Assembly: GCF_039555755.1 (NCBI RefSeq)
Contig: NZ_CP154631.1
Span: 2,852,001-2,916,000, forward strand
DNA: 64,000 nt
Origin: Pseudomonas sediminis
GTDB lineage: Bacteria; Pseudomonadota; Gammaproteobacteria; Pseudomonadales; Pseudomonadaceae
Direction: 5' to 3'
The notes under the pieces are model-generated. The model had not been told where the DNA came from, ran no database searches, and saw only the letters and a list, made by a program, of their open reading frames with translations. The translations under genes and the position numbers were made by a program. The stretch's first letter is position 1; every line of letters begins with the position of its first letter. Positions 31,832-39,678 of this stretch are shown here, in pieces.

Positions 31832-32839
31832 TCAATCCTGACGGCGCTTGAGCTGGTCCTTCAATTGGGTGGGCAACTGGCGAATGATCAGCATGTCGCG
31901 GCCTTCGTCGTACTCGACCTTGGAGCCCAGCAGGTGCGCCTCGAAGCTGATCGACAGGCCCTCGGCACGGCCGGTGAAACGCTGGAATTGGCTCAGGGTA
32001 CGTTTGTCCGCCGGAAACTCCGGGGCCATGCCGTAATCCTTGTTGCGGATGTGCTCGTAGAAGGCCTTGGGGCGCTCCTCATCGATCAGTCCGGAAAGTT
32101 CTTCCAGGGTGATCGGTTCGCCCATCTTGGCCTGGCCGCTGGCGTAGCCGACCAGGGTTTTGGTCTTCTCGCGCGCCTGCTCTTCGGGCAAATCCTCGCT
32201 CTCGACGAAGTCGCTGAAGGCCTTGAGCAGGGTGCGGGTCTCGCCCGGGCCGTCGACGCCTTCTTGGCAGCCGATGAAGTCGCGGAAGTAGTCCGAGACC
32301 TTCTTGCCGTTCTTGCCCTTGATGAAGGAGATGTACTGCTTGGACTGCTTGTTGTTCTGCCACTCGCTGATGTTGATGCGCGCGGCCAGGTGCAACTGGC
32401 CGAGATCCAGGTGCTTGGCCGGGGTCACGTCCAACGCGTCGGTCACCGCCACACCTTCGCTGTGGTGCAGCAGGGCGATGGCCAGGTAGTCGGTCATGCC
32501 TTGTTGGTAGTGAGCCAGCAGCACGTGACCGCCAGTGGAGAGGTTGGATTCCTCCATCAGCTTCAGCAGGTGTTCGACGGCCTGACGGCTGAAAGCGGTG
32601 AAATCCTGCTCGCCATCGAGATAGGCCTTGAGCCTGCCACTGAACGGGTAGGCGCCGGATTCTTCGTGGAACAGACCCCAGGCCTTGCCCTGCTTGGCGT
32701 TGTAGCTCTCGTTGAGGTCGGCCAGCAGGTTCTCCATGGCTTGCGACGTGGCCAGCTCGCTGTCGCGAGCGTGAAGCACGGCAGGGCTGCCGTCGGGCTT
32801 CTTGTCGATCAGGTGGACGATGCAGTGGCGGATCGGCAT
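31832..32839 (-). CDS. ndpA: Nucleoid-associated protein NdpA/YejK
   Basis: 335 residues starting [20 protein letters not shown], the usual YejK N terminus; a longer frame upstream was rejected. Conserved blocks include [38 protein letters not shown] and [10 protein letters not shown]. The family binds the nucleoid in gammaproteobacteria; its exact role is unsettled. It appears monocistronic, with a REP-like hairpin beyond its start. Confidence 0.9.
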   Translation of the reverse strand: MPIRHCIVHLIDKKPDGSPAVLHARDSELATSQAMENLLADLNESYNAKQGKAWGLFHEESGAYPFSGRLKAYLDGEQDFTAFSRQAVEHLLKLMEESNLSTGGHVLLAHYQQGMTDYLAIALLHHSEGVAVTDALDVTPAKHLDLGQLHLAARINISEWQNNKQSKQYISFIKGKNGKKVSDYFRDFIGCQEGVDGPGETRTLLKAFSDFVESEDLPEEQAREKTKTLVGYASGQAKMGEPITLEELSGLIDEERPKAFYEHIRNKDYGMAPEFPADKRTLSQFQRFTGRAEGLSISFEAHLLGSKVEYDEGRDMLIIRQLPTQLKDQLKRRQD

Positions 32840-32950
32840 GGCGGTCTCGTGGGTAAATGAAACAGGGGCGCAGTTTACCCGAAGCAGAAAATGGATTGCG
32901 GGGCTGGGTGTGGATCTATCCGTGAAAAGCGTTGAAGACCACATAGCAGA

Positions 32951-33011
32951 TCGCGGCTAGAGCCACTCCCACGGGTATCGCGAACATCCGTGGGAGGGGC
33001 TCTAGCCGCGA
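32951..33011. repeat. REP-like hairpin, family A
   Basis: TCGCGGCTAGAGCC...CCCACGG at 32951-32974 pairs with CCGTGGGAGGGGCTCTAGCCGCGA at 32988-33011, with one mismatch. It lies in the 265-nt gap between the TAXI gene stop and the ndpA start and belongs to the same family as the hairpins at 655-704 and 56326-56384. The remainder of the gap (33012-33104) holds another short GTAGGGTGGA repeat and no gene. Confidence 0.75.
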
Positions 33012-33104
33012 TGCTTCTCTACTGGCGGCGTTGCTGTTGCGGCGTAGGGTGGACGACGCTTTTTCCATCCACCGCTTCGGGGCGTCAATGAAGCGTGCTT
33101 CGCC

Positions 33105-34430
33105 TTACGCCTGTCGGCGCCGTTGCAGCTCGCGCAGTCGTTCGATCACGTAGCGCACATGCATGTGCAGTTCGTACAACTCGTTGGAGTAAGACAGCGG
33201 CACTTCCACAGCCGCGAGTTCGTCCTCCATCACCTCCAGGCGTTCGATCTCGCTGTCCAGCTCGTTGGGCAAGGAGCCTGCGTGCAGCTTGCGGTCGATC
33301 TCGCGCAGGTACTTGTACCAGCGGTAGATGCGCGCGCGAATGCGCCACTGGTAGATCGGGCCGACAGCCTTGAACAGTGGGATCATCACCACGATCAAGG
33401 GGATCAGCAGGATGATGTAGCGGTCGGCCAGCGAGGCGATGCGAAAAGGCAGGTAGCGCTGTAGGATCGGCAGGCCCTTGTCGTAGTAATGCCCGGCATC
33501 CTTGTGCAGCTCGAAGGTGCGAGGCTCGGCACTGGGAAAGGTGCCGGCGGCGTCGAGCAGGGTACCGCTGCGCATCACTTCACGGCTGGCTTCGAGAAAC
33601 AGCGGTACCAGGCCAGGGTTGAAGTCGTCGTTGACCACCAGGGTAGCGACCGGGGACAGGGTAACGATATCGCGGTCTGGTGCGTTGCTGGCCAGATCCA
33701 GCAGGCCTTCACCGACCTTTACCTGATTGAAGAACGGCAGTCGCGCCTCGTAAGCGGCGGCGCGCCGAAAGTGTGCCAGGGCGATGTCCGGGTTGGCCGC
33801 CAGTTGCTGCACCAGTGCGTTCTCGGCCGGACCGACGAAGAACGCTGCATCCAGTTCGCCGGCCATCAGCGCCCGAGCGGCTTTGCCACCGCCGATGCTC
33901 TGCCAGCTTTCGGGGTGTTGTTCCGGCTCGATGGCATTGGCGCCGAGAATGGCATCGCTGGCGGCACGGGTGCCGCTGCCTTCACCGCCCAGACCGACGC
34001 GCAATGGCAGCAGGTCGGCAATGCGATCCAGCTTCACGTCTCGTCGATAGAACAGCCACAGGGGCTCCTGATAAATCGCCCCCAGACTTTCCAGCTGACG
34101 CCGCTCGTCGGGAGCCAGCTGGCGCTCCAGGCCGCTCTGGACCAGGGCGATCTCCACTTGCGGGTCCTTGGCCAGCAGGCGTTGCAGGTTGTCACGCGAG
34201 CCGGAGGTCGGTACCAGTGTCAGCTCAAAGCCTTCCTTGGCCAACTCTTCCTTCAGGCGTTCGGCAAACTGCTGGTAGGCGCCCCCTTGGGTGCCGGTGG
34301 CCATGCTGGCGCTCATCGGTGGTGGCGGCGCGACGAACTGGAACAGTGCCCAGACCAGGCCTGCCACCACCGGGACGATCCACAGGTTGGCCAGGATCAT
34401 GATTTTCAGGTCATTGAGTACGCGGAGCAT
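33105..34430 (-). CDS. TAXI-family TRAP solute-binding protein with C-terminal membrane and helical region
   Basis: 441 residues from MLRVLNDLKIMILANLW; AGGA precedes this ATG. An N-terminal membrane segment is followed by a TAXI binding domain (MSASMATGTQGGAYQQFAERLKEELAKEGFELTLVPTSGSRDNLQRL). Around residue 330 a second hydrophobic segment (YIILLIPLIVVMIPLF) appears, then a charged helical tail (~80 residues, LDSEIERLEVMEDELAAVE). No TRAP permease gene is nearby. The two membrane segments suggest a tethered periplasmic sensor-like binding protein with a cytoplasmic tail rather than a free binding protein. Confidence 0.82.
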   Translation of the reverse strand: MLRVLNDLKIMILANLWIVPVVAGLVWALFQFVAPPPPMSASMATGTQGGAYQQFAERLKEELAKEGFELTLVPTSGSRDNLQRLLAKDPQVEIALVQSGLERQLAPDERRQLESLGAIYQEPLWLFYRRDVKLDRIADLLPLRVGLGGEGSGTRAASDAILGANAIEPEQHPESWQSIGGGKAARALMAGELDAAFFVGPAENALVQQLAANPDIALAHFRRAAAYEARLPFFNQVKVGEGLLDLASNAPDRDIVTLSPVATLVVNDDFNPGLVPLFLEASREVMRSGTLLDAAGTFPSAEPRTFELHKDAGHYYDKGLPILQRYLPFRIASLADRYIILLIPLIVVMIPLFKAVGPIYQWRIRARIYRWYKYLREIDRKLHAGSLPNELDSEIERLEVMEDELAAVEVPLSYSNELYELHMHVRYVIERLRELQRRRQA

Positions 34431-34582
34431 GGGGCTTCCTTTCAGCGTTTGTCGCTTCAAGGATAGAACCCTGGAGCAACGATGGTCACGCATCGGCGGC
34501 GATACCGCTCGGGTTAAGCCGTTTTCGACCGTCACCTGCCGGGAAGGTGCAAGCTGCGTTGCCGTGCTTATTATCTGCTGCG

Positions 34583-35836
34583 CTAGGCCAGCGCCTTACC
34601 CAGCGTGCGCAGGCGATCAAGCAGCAGCAACACCCCAAGCAATGCCACTGCATACAGCGCATCGCCGCCAAGCATCAGCAGCACCCCAGCGCAGAGCAGG
34701 GCACTGAGACCGGCAAGCAGGCGCCAGACGCCACTGAGCAGCACCCAGCCAGCGGCCATGCTCAGCAGGTAGATCAGCACGAAGTTGCCGTTGGCATAGC
34801 GGATTAGATCGTCCACCGACAGGTTCAAGGTGGCCGAGAGCATGGCGCACAGCGCGCAGCTGATCACCACCAGCAGCAAGGCTTTGCCGGGTACACCATG
34901 GCGGTTGCGCACGGCCAGCCTGGCCGGCAGACGGCCTTCATCGGCCAGGCTCCAGATCAGCCGGGCGAAGCCCTGGATGTACACGTTCATCGAGGCGAAG
35001 CAGGCCAGGTAACCGAGCACCGCGACCAGCACGCGTGCGTGCTCACCCAGCAGCTGTTCAAACAGACGGGGCAGGGCGGTAATGTCGCTGTGCACGTCGC
35101 CGTAAGTGGCAAAGCTCAGCACCGCGACCGAGCAGGCCCAGTACACCAGGCCGGCCAGTACTACGCCGAGCAATAGCGCCAGGGGGAAGTCGCGCTCGGG
35201 GTGTTTGAACTCCTCGCCCAGGTGGGTGAAGGCCTCGATACCGACGAAGCACCAGAACATCACCCCCAGCGCCGTCGGCAGCAGGTGCCACTGGCCGTCC
35301 ATTGCCGGCAGCAACGGCTGGCTGGCGTGCGGCAGGTCGCCGACCCACCAGATCAGCGCCACGCTGGCGAAGATGGCTACAGCGATCAGCCCCTGCAGCA
35401 TGCCCGATGCTTTCGCTGGGCGCTGACCAAGCAGGAGAATGGCGCCCAGCGTCGCCAGTTCGATGAGCAGCAGGTTGGTGCGATCGAGGTCGAACAGCGC
35501 CAGCCAGAAACCGCTGGCGATATGCAGCGCAGCGGGCAGACCGACCGGCAACACGGCGAGGAACAGCAGGGCGCTGACGCCCTCCATGCGCAGACCGAAG
35601 GCACGGCCGATCAGGTGCGGCGCGCCGCCGGCATGAGGGAAGCGCTTGCCCAACTGGGCGAAGGTGAACGCCACCGGCAGCACCAGGGCAATCAAGATCA
35701 TCCATGCCCACAGCGACGCTTCGCCGGCTCCCGTGGCTGCCAGTGCCGGCACCACGAAGATGCCGGTGCCGAGCAGCGAGGTGCTGAGCAGGGCGATGCC
35801 CTGCAGCAGGCCCAATTCCTTGTTCAATCGACTCAT
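34583..35836 (-). CDS. yjeH: YjeH-like amino acid exporter (APC family)
   Basis: 417 residues with about 12 membrane segments. APC-type N terminus GLLQGIALLSTSLLGTGIFVVPALAA with the conserved G-x-G-I-F helix break, and AQLGKRFPHAGGAPHLIGRAFG, close to E. coli YjeH, which exports methionine and branched-chain amino acids. It is divergent from an Lrp-type gene that is a natural candidate regulator. The symbol is by similarity; substrate is not proven. Confidence 0.82.
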   Translation of the reverse strand: MSRLNKELGLLQGIALLSTSLLGTGIFVVPALAATGAGEASLWAWMILIALVLPVAFTFAQLGKRFPHAGGAPHLIGRAFGLRMEGVSALLFLAVLPVGLPAALHIASGFWLALFDLDRTNLLLIELATLGAILLLGQRPAKASGMLQGLIAVAIFASVALIWWVGDLPHASQPLLPAMDGQWHLLPTALGVMFWCFVGIEAFTHLGEEFKHPERDFPLALLLGVVLAGLVYWACSVAVLSFATYGDVHSDITALPRLFEQLLGEHARVLVAVLGYLACFASMNVYIQGFARLIWSLADEGRLPARLAVRNRHGVPGKALLLVVISCALCAMLSATLNLSVDDLIRYANGNFVLIYLLSMAAGWVLLSGVWRLLAGLSALLCAGVLLMLGGDALYAVALLGVLLLLDRLRTLGKALA

Positions 35837-35959
35837 GGGGTATGCTCATCATTTTCCAGATACCGCCATGGTAGGGCGCCGGCCAGTTGCAGGCTGTCGC
35901 CTTTTGCCGACGAAATGGCGGTTTTCACCGTCAATCCGATAACCGCCCGAGAAGCCCCA

Positions 35960-36379
35960 GTGGACAAGTTCGATCGCCAGATCCTCACTCTGCTGCGCAG
36001 CGATGCGCGCACCTCCGTCAGCCAGATCGCCCGTGAGATCAATCTGTCACGTTCGGCGGTAAGCGAGCGGATTCGCTATCTGGAGGAGAGCGGGGTGATT
36101 CGTGGTTATCACGCGCAGGTCGCGGTGCCGGGCGAAGGTGGAGTCAGAGCTTATCTCGAGCTTTTCTACCAAAACGCCCGTTGTCAGGATTACGTCGAGC
36201 GTATGCGCGAATACCCGGAAATCCGCCATTGCAGTGGCATCAGCGGCGAGACCGACATGCTGGTACTGGTCGAGGCGCCGAGCATGGCGCGCCTGAGCGA
36301 AGTGCGCGCGGCCATCGAGGCCTTCCCGCAAATGCAGCGGGTCAAGACTCATGTCGTCGTACAGGACTGGCCGCTATGA
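35960..36379 (+). CDS. Lrp/AsnC family transcriptional regulator
   Basis: 139 residues from a GTG start giving the typical N terminus (V/M)DKFDRQILTLLRSDARTSVSQIA; an ATG 45 bases upstream lacks a ribosome site. HTH: VSQIAREINLSRSAVSERIRYLEESGVI; then an effector (RAM) domain with YVERMREYPEIRHCSGISGETDMLVLVEAP. It is divergent from the exporter gene and overlaps sbcD by four bases (ATGA). Confidence 0.88.
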   Translation: MDKFDRQILTLLRSDARTSVSQIAREINLSRSAVSERIRYLEESGVIRGYHAQVAVPGEGGVRAYLELFYQNARCQDYVERMREYPEIRHCSGISGETDMLVLVEAPSMARLSEVRAAIEAFPQMQRVKTHVVVQDWPL

Positions 36380-37596
36380 GCTTGCGCATCCTGCACACCT
36401 CCGACTGGCACCTGGGCCAGCATTTCATGGGCAAGACTCGGCAGGCCGAGCACCAGGCCTTCTGCGCCTGGCTGCTGGAGCAGGTGCGCGTGCACGACGT
36501 AGACGTGCTGTTGATCGCCGGTGATGTGTTCGACACCGGCGCACCGCCCAGTTACGCCCGCGAGCAGTACTACCGGCTGGTGGTGGAGTTGCGCGACGCC
36601 GGCTGCGCCCTAGTGGTACTCGGCGGCAACCACGACTCGCCGGCCATGCTCGGTGAAAGCCGCAGCCTGCTGGGGCAACTGGGCACCCAGGTGGTGCCGA
36701 GCGTGGGCGTCGACCTGGCTGAACAGGTACTGGTACTCAATGATCGTACTGGCCAGCCGGGCGCCATTCTCTGCGCCATTCCCTTCATCCGCTCGCGCGA
36801 CGTGCTGGCCAGCCAGGCGGGGCAGAGCGCACAGAACAAACAACAGTCGCTGCAGCAAGCTATCGCCGAGCATTACCGAGCACTGTACGAGCTGGCGGCG
36901 AGCAAGCGTAACGAGCTGGGCCTGACGCTACCGATCATCGCCACCGGTCACCTCACCACAGTTGGCGCCAGCGCCAGCGAATCGGTGCGCGAGATCTACG
37001 TCGGCAGTCTGGAGGCCTTCCCCACCAGCGCCTTCCCGCCGGCGGACTACATCGCCCTTGGCCATATCCACCGCCCGCAGAAGGTCGGCGGCCTGGAGCA
37101 CATTCGCTACAGCGGCTCGCCGATTGCCCTGTCCTTCGACGAGGCGCGCCAGCAGAAGGAAGTTCTGCTGCTGACGTTCGCAGGCGCCACCCTGCAGTCG
37201 ATCACGCCACTGCCCGTGCCGGTGTTCCAGCCCATGGCCAGCCTGCGCGGCTCGCTCAAGGAGTTGGCAGGCTCCATCACCGAGGCAGCTGCACAAGGCA
37301 CCCCCGAGCGGCCTGTATGGCTGGAAGTGCAAGTGAGCACCGACGACTACCTGAGCGACCTGCAAAGCCGCATCAACGCTCTGTGCGAAGGGCATCCCGT
37401 GGAGGTGCTGCGTATCCGCCGCGAGCGCGGCAACGCCATGGCCAGCCTGGCCAGCGAAGCACGGGAAACGTTGGACGAGCTGAGCGTGGAAGACGTCTTC
37501 GCCCGGCGCCTGCTGCAAGAGACATTGGAAGAAGAGGATGCCCAGCGCCTGCAGGGTTTGTATCGGCAGGTGCTGGAGGCGCTGCCCAAGGCCTAG
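36376..37596 (+). CDS. sbcD: Exonuclease SbcCD, D subunit (Mre11-type nuclease)
   Basis: 406 residues. Metallophosphoesterase motifs: LHTSDWHLGQ, LIAGDVFDTG, VLGGNHDSPAML, ATGHLTT and ALGHIHRPQ, so the di-metal nuclease centre is complete. SbcCD cleaves DNA hairpins and protein-blocked ends. In most Pseudomonas the sbcC gene follows directly; here it starts almost 5 kb downstream, with an integron and three other genes in between. The start overlaps the Lrp-type gene, so transcription probably comes from there. Confidence 0.95.
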   Translation: MSLRILHTSDWHLGQHFMGKTRQAEHQAFCAWLLEQVRVHDVDVLLIAGDVFDTGAPPSYAREQYYRLVVELRDAGCALVVLGGNHDSPAMLGESRSLLGQLGTQVVPSVGVDLAEQVLVLNDRTGQPGAILCAIPFIRSRDVLASQAGQSAQNKQQSLQQAIAEHYRALYELAASKRNELGLTLPIIATGHLTTVGASASESVREIYVGSLEAFPTSAFPPADYIALGHIHRPQKVGGLEHIRYSGSPIALSFDEARQQKEVLLLTFAGATLQSITPLPVPVFQPMASLRGSLKELAGSITEAAAQGTPERPVWLEVQVSTDDYLSDLQSRINALCEGHPVEVLRIRRERGNAMASLASEARETLDELSVEDVFARRLLQETLEEEDAQRLQGLYRQVLEALPKA

Positions 37597-37667
37597 CGGC
37601 ACAGACCTCGTAGCCCGAATGCAATTCGAATGGCGGTCGTTACAACCCAGCCAAGTGCTTGCCGCGC

Positions 37668-38774
37668 TCACCCCAGCGGGCTGACTACACCGGCAAAGCC
37701 CTGTCCCAGCACATGCGTATAGATCTGCGTCGTACGTATATCCGCATGCCCCAGTAGCGTCTGCACTGTGCGAATGTCACTCCCTCGACGCAGTAACTCG
37801 GTGGCGAAACTGTGGCGAAAGGTATGGCAACTGGCAGGCTTGTGCAGATTGGATTGCCGCACGGCATGTCTGACAGCTTTCTGAATGGCACTGACATGAA
37901 GGTGATGACGAACGATCTGCCCGTCCTCATCCGTGCAAAGTCCGGTCGACGGGAACAGCCACTGCCACTCGAATGAACATCCCGCCTTGGGGTATTCGCG
38001 ACGTAGCGCAAATGGCAGGCTGACGGGAGCGTGATAAAAACTGTCCCGCTGCTTCCAGGCGCGAAACATACGCTCTCTGCGCTCCAGCAGCTGTGTGATC
38101 AAGGGCGCCGGCAGAAGTGTCGTTCGGTCTTTGGCGCCTTTGCCGTCGTGAATGGTGATGATCTGCTTATCGAAATCCACATCCTTGATACGCAAGCGTG
38201 CAGCTTCCACCACTCGCAAGCCGGCGCCATACATCAGCGAAGCCAGTAGCTGATGCGGTTGGCCGAGCCTGGCAATGAGCGCCGTGGCTTCCTCATGCGT
38301 AAGTACGCAAGGAATACGCGCTGAGCGTTTTGCGCGCACCACCTCGCCCACTTGCCCGAGCGGTTGTTGCAAGACCTTGTCGTATAGGAAAACCAGCGAA
38401 TTGAGTGCCAGATTCTGGGTGGCGGCAGCCACCTGACGCTCAACTGCCAACCAAGTGAGAAAAGCATTGACCTCGGTAGGGCACTGCTAAAAACGTAGGC
38501 GAGGCAGTCAGCACAAGGCAAAAATAGGCGAAAAAGCGGAGTTTACGTGCTGTAAATGAGCATTTTGAGCCTGTTTTTAACGCAGTGATGGCAACGCAGG
38601 TAGTTTTTAGAGGTGTCCTACAGCGCCAAGCTCCATTGGATGGCGCAGCTTATGGAAACGGATGAAATAGCGAATCCAGTACCAGTAGGTTTTTTCGGCG
38701 CGGATGCTGTAATGATGCTAGCGCATCACCGCCCTGAACTGCTCCTGCAGGCGAGGTTTGCTGGAGGTTTCCAT
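37668..38774 (-). pseudogene. intI: Integron integrase IntI, disrupted
   Basis: Reading from the ATG at 38774 (AAGGAG upstream) the protein begins METSSKPRLQEQFRAVMR, then TAG at codon 19 (38718-38720), then continues HHYSIRAEKTYWYWIRYFI and reaches codon 51. A MITE-like insert of about 145 bp (38476-38621), bringing another in-frame TAG (38487-38489), interrupts it. The frame resumes at [15 protein letters not shown]. The catalytic half is intact: [19 protein letters not shown], the integron-specific insert [45 protein letters not shown] (Arg, His, Arg, His, Tyr present). Without the insert it would encode about 319 residues, the normal IntI length. It is divergent from the cassettes as in all integrons. 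A shorter frame from about 38450 lacks the N-terminal domain and should not be functional. Confidence 0.9.
38476..38621. mobile_element. MITE-like element inserted in intI
   Basis: About 140-146 bp with terminal inverted repeats: GTAGGGCACTGCTAAAAAC at 38476-38494 and, in complement, GTAGGACACCTCTAAAAAC at the right end (38603-38621). It has no open reading frame of its own. Internal sequence is richer in A/T than its surroundings. The ends look like those of IS5-type elements in Pseudomonas as I remember them, but this is unverified. Target duplication is not clear; the interrupted frame regains register if 144 nt are removed. Confidence 0.8.
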
Positions 38775-38788
38775 GGCCGACTCCTTGG

Positions 38789-38804
38789 CTGTGTTTTTGT
38801 ACAG
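38789..38804. promoter_or_regulatory. LexA box upstream of intI
   Basis: CTGTGTTTTTGTACAG fits the CTG-N10-CAG LexA operator and is very close to the class 1 integron box CTGTTTTTTTGTACAG as remembered. It lies 15 bases before the intI ATG, where LexA would repress integrase expression, as known for SOS-controlled integron integrases. Confidence 0.75.
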
Positions 38805-38974
38805 TGGTAATGGTAGAGCAAAAAGAGGAAGTCAAGCGAATACATCCAGACATCAGGAGCTGGCTGGTAATGCCATGATTTTAAAAAGAATTTCCCAGGG
38901 TAACCATGCTAATGGTGCGGAGTTAGATGGAAGGTTCTAATATCGCGTTAGTACCGCCTTCCGTCTAATCACTG
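38805..38974 (+). other. attI: attI region of the integron
   Basis: The 170-nt stretch between the LexA box and the first cassette holds no gene. It ends at the recombination point G^TTATATG (38974/38975). It contains an inverted repeat, GTTAGATGGAAGG (38922-38934) against CCTTCCGTCTAAT (38957-38969), with one mismatch and a nested CTAA/TTAG pair in the loop. Position identifies it as attI; the exact integrase binding sites are not determined. GTTAGAT at 38922 also fits the GTTRRRY core consensus. Confidence 0.65.
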
Positions 38975-39671
38975 TTATATGCCAGCAAAGGATCGCACAT
39001 GAATAAACAAATTCTAAACGTTGCCTTCGAAGATGATATCGATACTGACGCGATCCTAAGCATGAAGGAGGCTTTGGCAGCCTTTGGCGAAGAAGTATCG
39101 TTTCACGAGCTTCCGAAACGTGGGCCCCAGGCGTCAATTTTGCTTCTTACCATGAGCTCTATAGTCTTGGTTTTTGGAGTTTCCTTCGCTAAAAAAATTG
39201 GAGAGAAATCTGCAGAAGCCACCTGGCAGCTCGTCGAGAAAGGCTTGTCAAAGCTCTATAAAAAATACTTTGGCGAAACTCCAGGGCATGTGATTTATTA
39301 CGTTTCCGGCAGCGAAAAGAAACTCCCTAATACAAAGTACTCCCTTACGCTCTCTCTCCTCTGCACTGGTAGCAAAGGAGAAAACATAAAATTCATTTAC
39401 GAAACAAAATTGTCGCAAGCCCAATTCAATAAGGCAACAAGAGCTTACCTTCGTGCAATGCCTGAATTCACATCCAGCAGCACGGGTGTAATACAGAATC
39501 TAATCGAAAAAAACCCAACCCGAGTCAGCCCCTTCCTTATTGCATGGGATGCAGTTTCAGAAGAGCTTATTTTCGTAAACGTTATGCCTGCTGCAGCTGA
39601 CATATAACAACTGGTTCAAACCGTTCGCTTCGCTCACTGGGACGGGCTAAAGCCCGCCCCTTAACCAAACT
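38975..39671 (+). mobile_element. Integron gene cassette 1
   Basis: The cassette runs from TTATATG (38975) to the base before TTATAAG (39672). Its first bases are the exact complement of the start of its attC (CATATAAC at 39601-39608), the pairing expected of the R' and R'' arms when a cassette is circular. It holds one gene that nearly fills it, and the stop codon TAA lies inside the R'' arm, as in many cassettes. Base composition is clearly more AT-rich than the chromosome around. Confidence 0.85.
38999..39607 (+). CDS. Cassette 1 protein of unknown function, one membrane segment
   Basis: 202 residues, preceded by AAAGGA eight bases upstream. No known family recognised. An acidic N-terminal region of about 45 residues (VAFEDDIDTDAILSMKEALAAFGEE) is followed by one strong hydrophobic segment (SILLLTMSSIVLVFGVSFA, residues about 46-64), a positively charged amphipathic stretch (KKIGEKSAEATWQLVEKGLSKLYKKYF), and a globular part of about 110 residues ending in strands (PFLIAWDAVSEELIFVNVMP). 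The layout suggests a membrane-tethered protein with two cytoplasmic or split domains. Codon use and AT content indicate acquisition from elsewhere. Confidence 0.8.
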   Translation: MNKQILNVAFEDDIDTDAILSMKEALAAFGEEVSFHELPKRGPQASILLLTMSSIVLVFGVSFAKKIGEKSAEATWQLVEKGLSKLYKKYFGETPGHVIYYVSGSEKKLPNTKYSLTLSLLCTGSKGENIKFIYETKLSQAQFNKATRAYLRAMPEFTSSSTGVIQNLIEKNPTRVSPFLIAWDAVSEELIFVNVMPAAADI

Positions 39672-39678
39672 TTATAAG
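39601..39678 (+). repeat. attC: attC site of cassette 1
   Basis: Arm order: R'' CATATAAC, L'' GTTCAAACC, central GTTCGCTTCGCTCACT and a GGGACGGGCT/AGCCCGCCCC stem-loop, L' CCTTAACC, R' TTTATAAG. Of 54 central bases (39614-39667), 51 are the same in the attC of cassette 2, as expected of a resident chromosomal integron lineage. The cut point base is T (39671) rather than the usual G. Confidence 0.85.

Noticed and set aside
37668..38450. The 261-codon catalytic part of intI as an independent functional recombinase
   Set aside because: It lacks the N-terminal SAM-like DNA-binding domain, its TTG start has no ribosome site, and the missing half is found just beyond the MITE, so it is the broken end of one gene.
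38476..38621. A complete insertion sequence in intI
   Set aside because: Too short and without any transposase frame; only the inverted-repeat ends are present.
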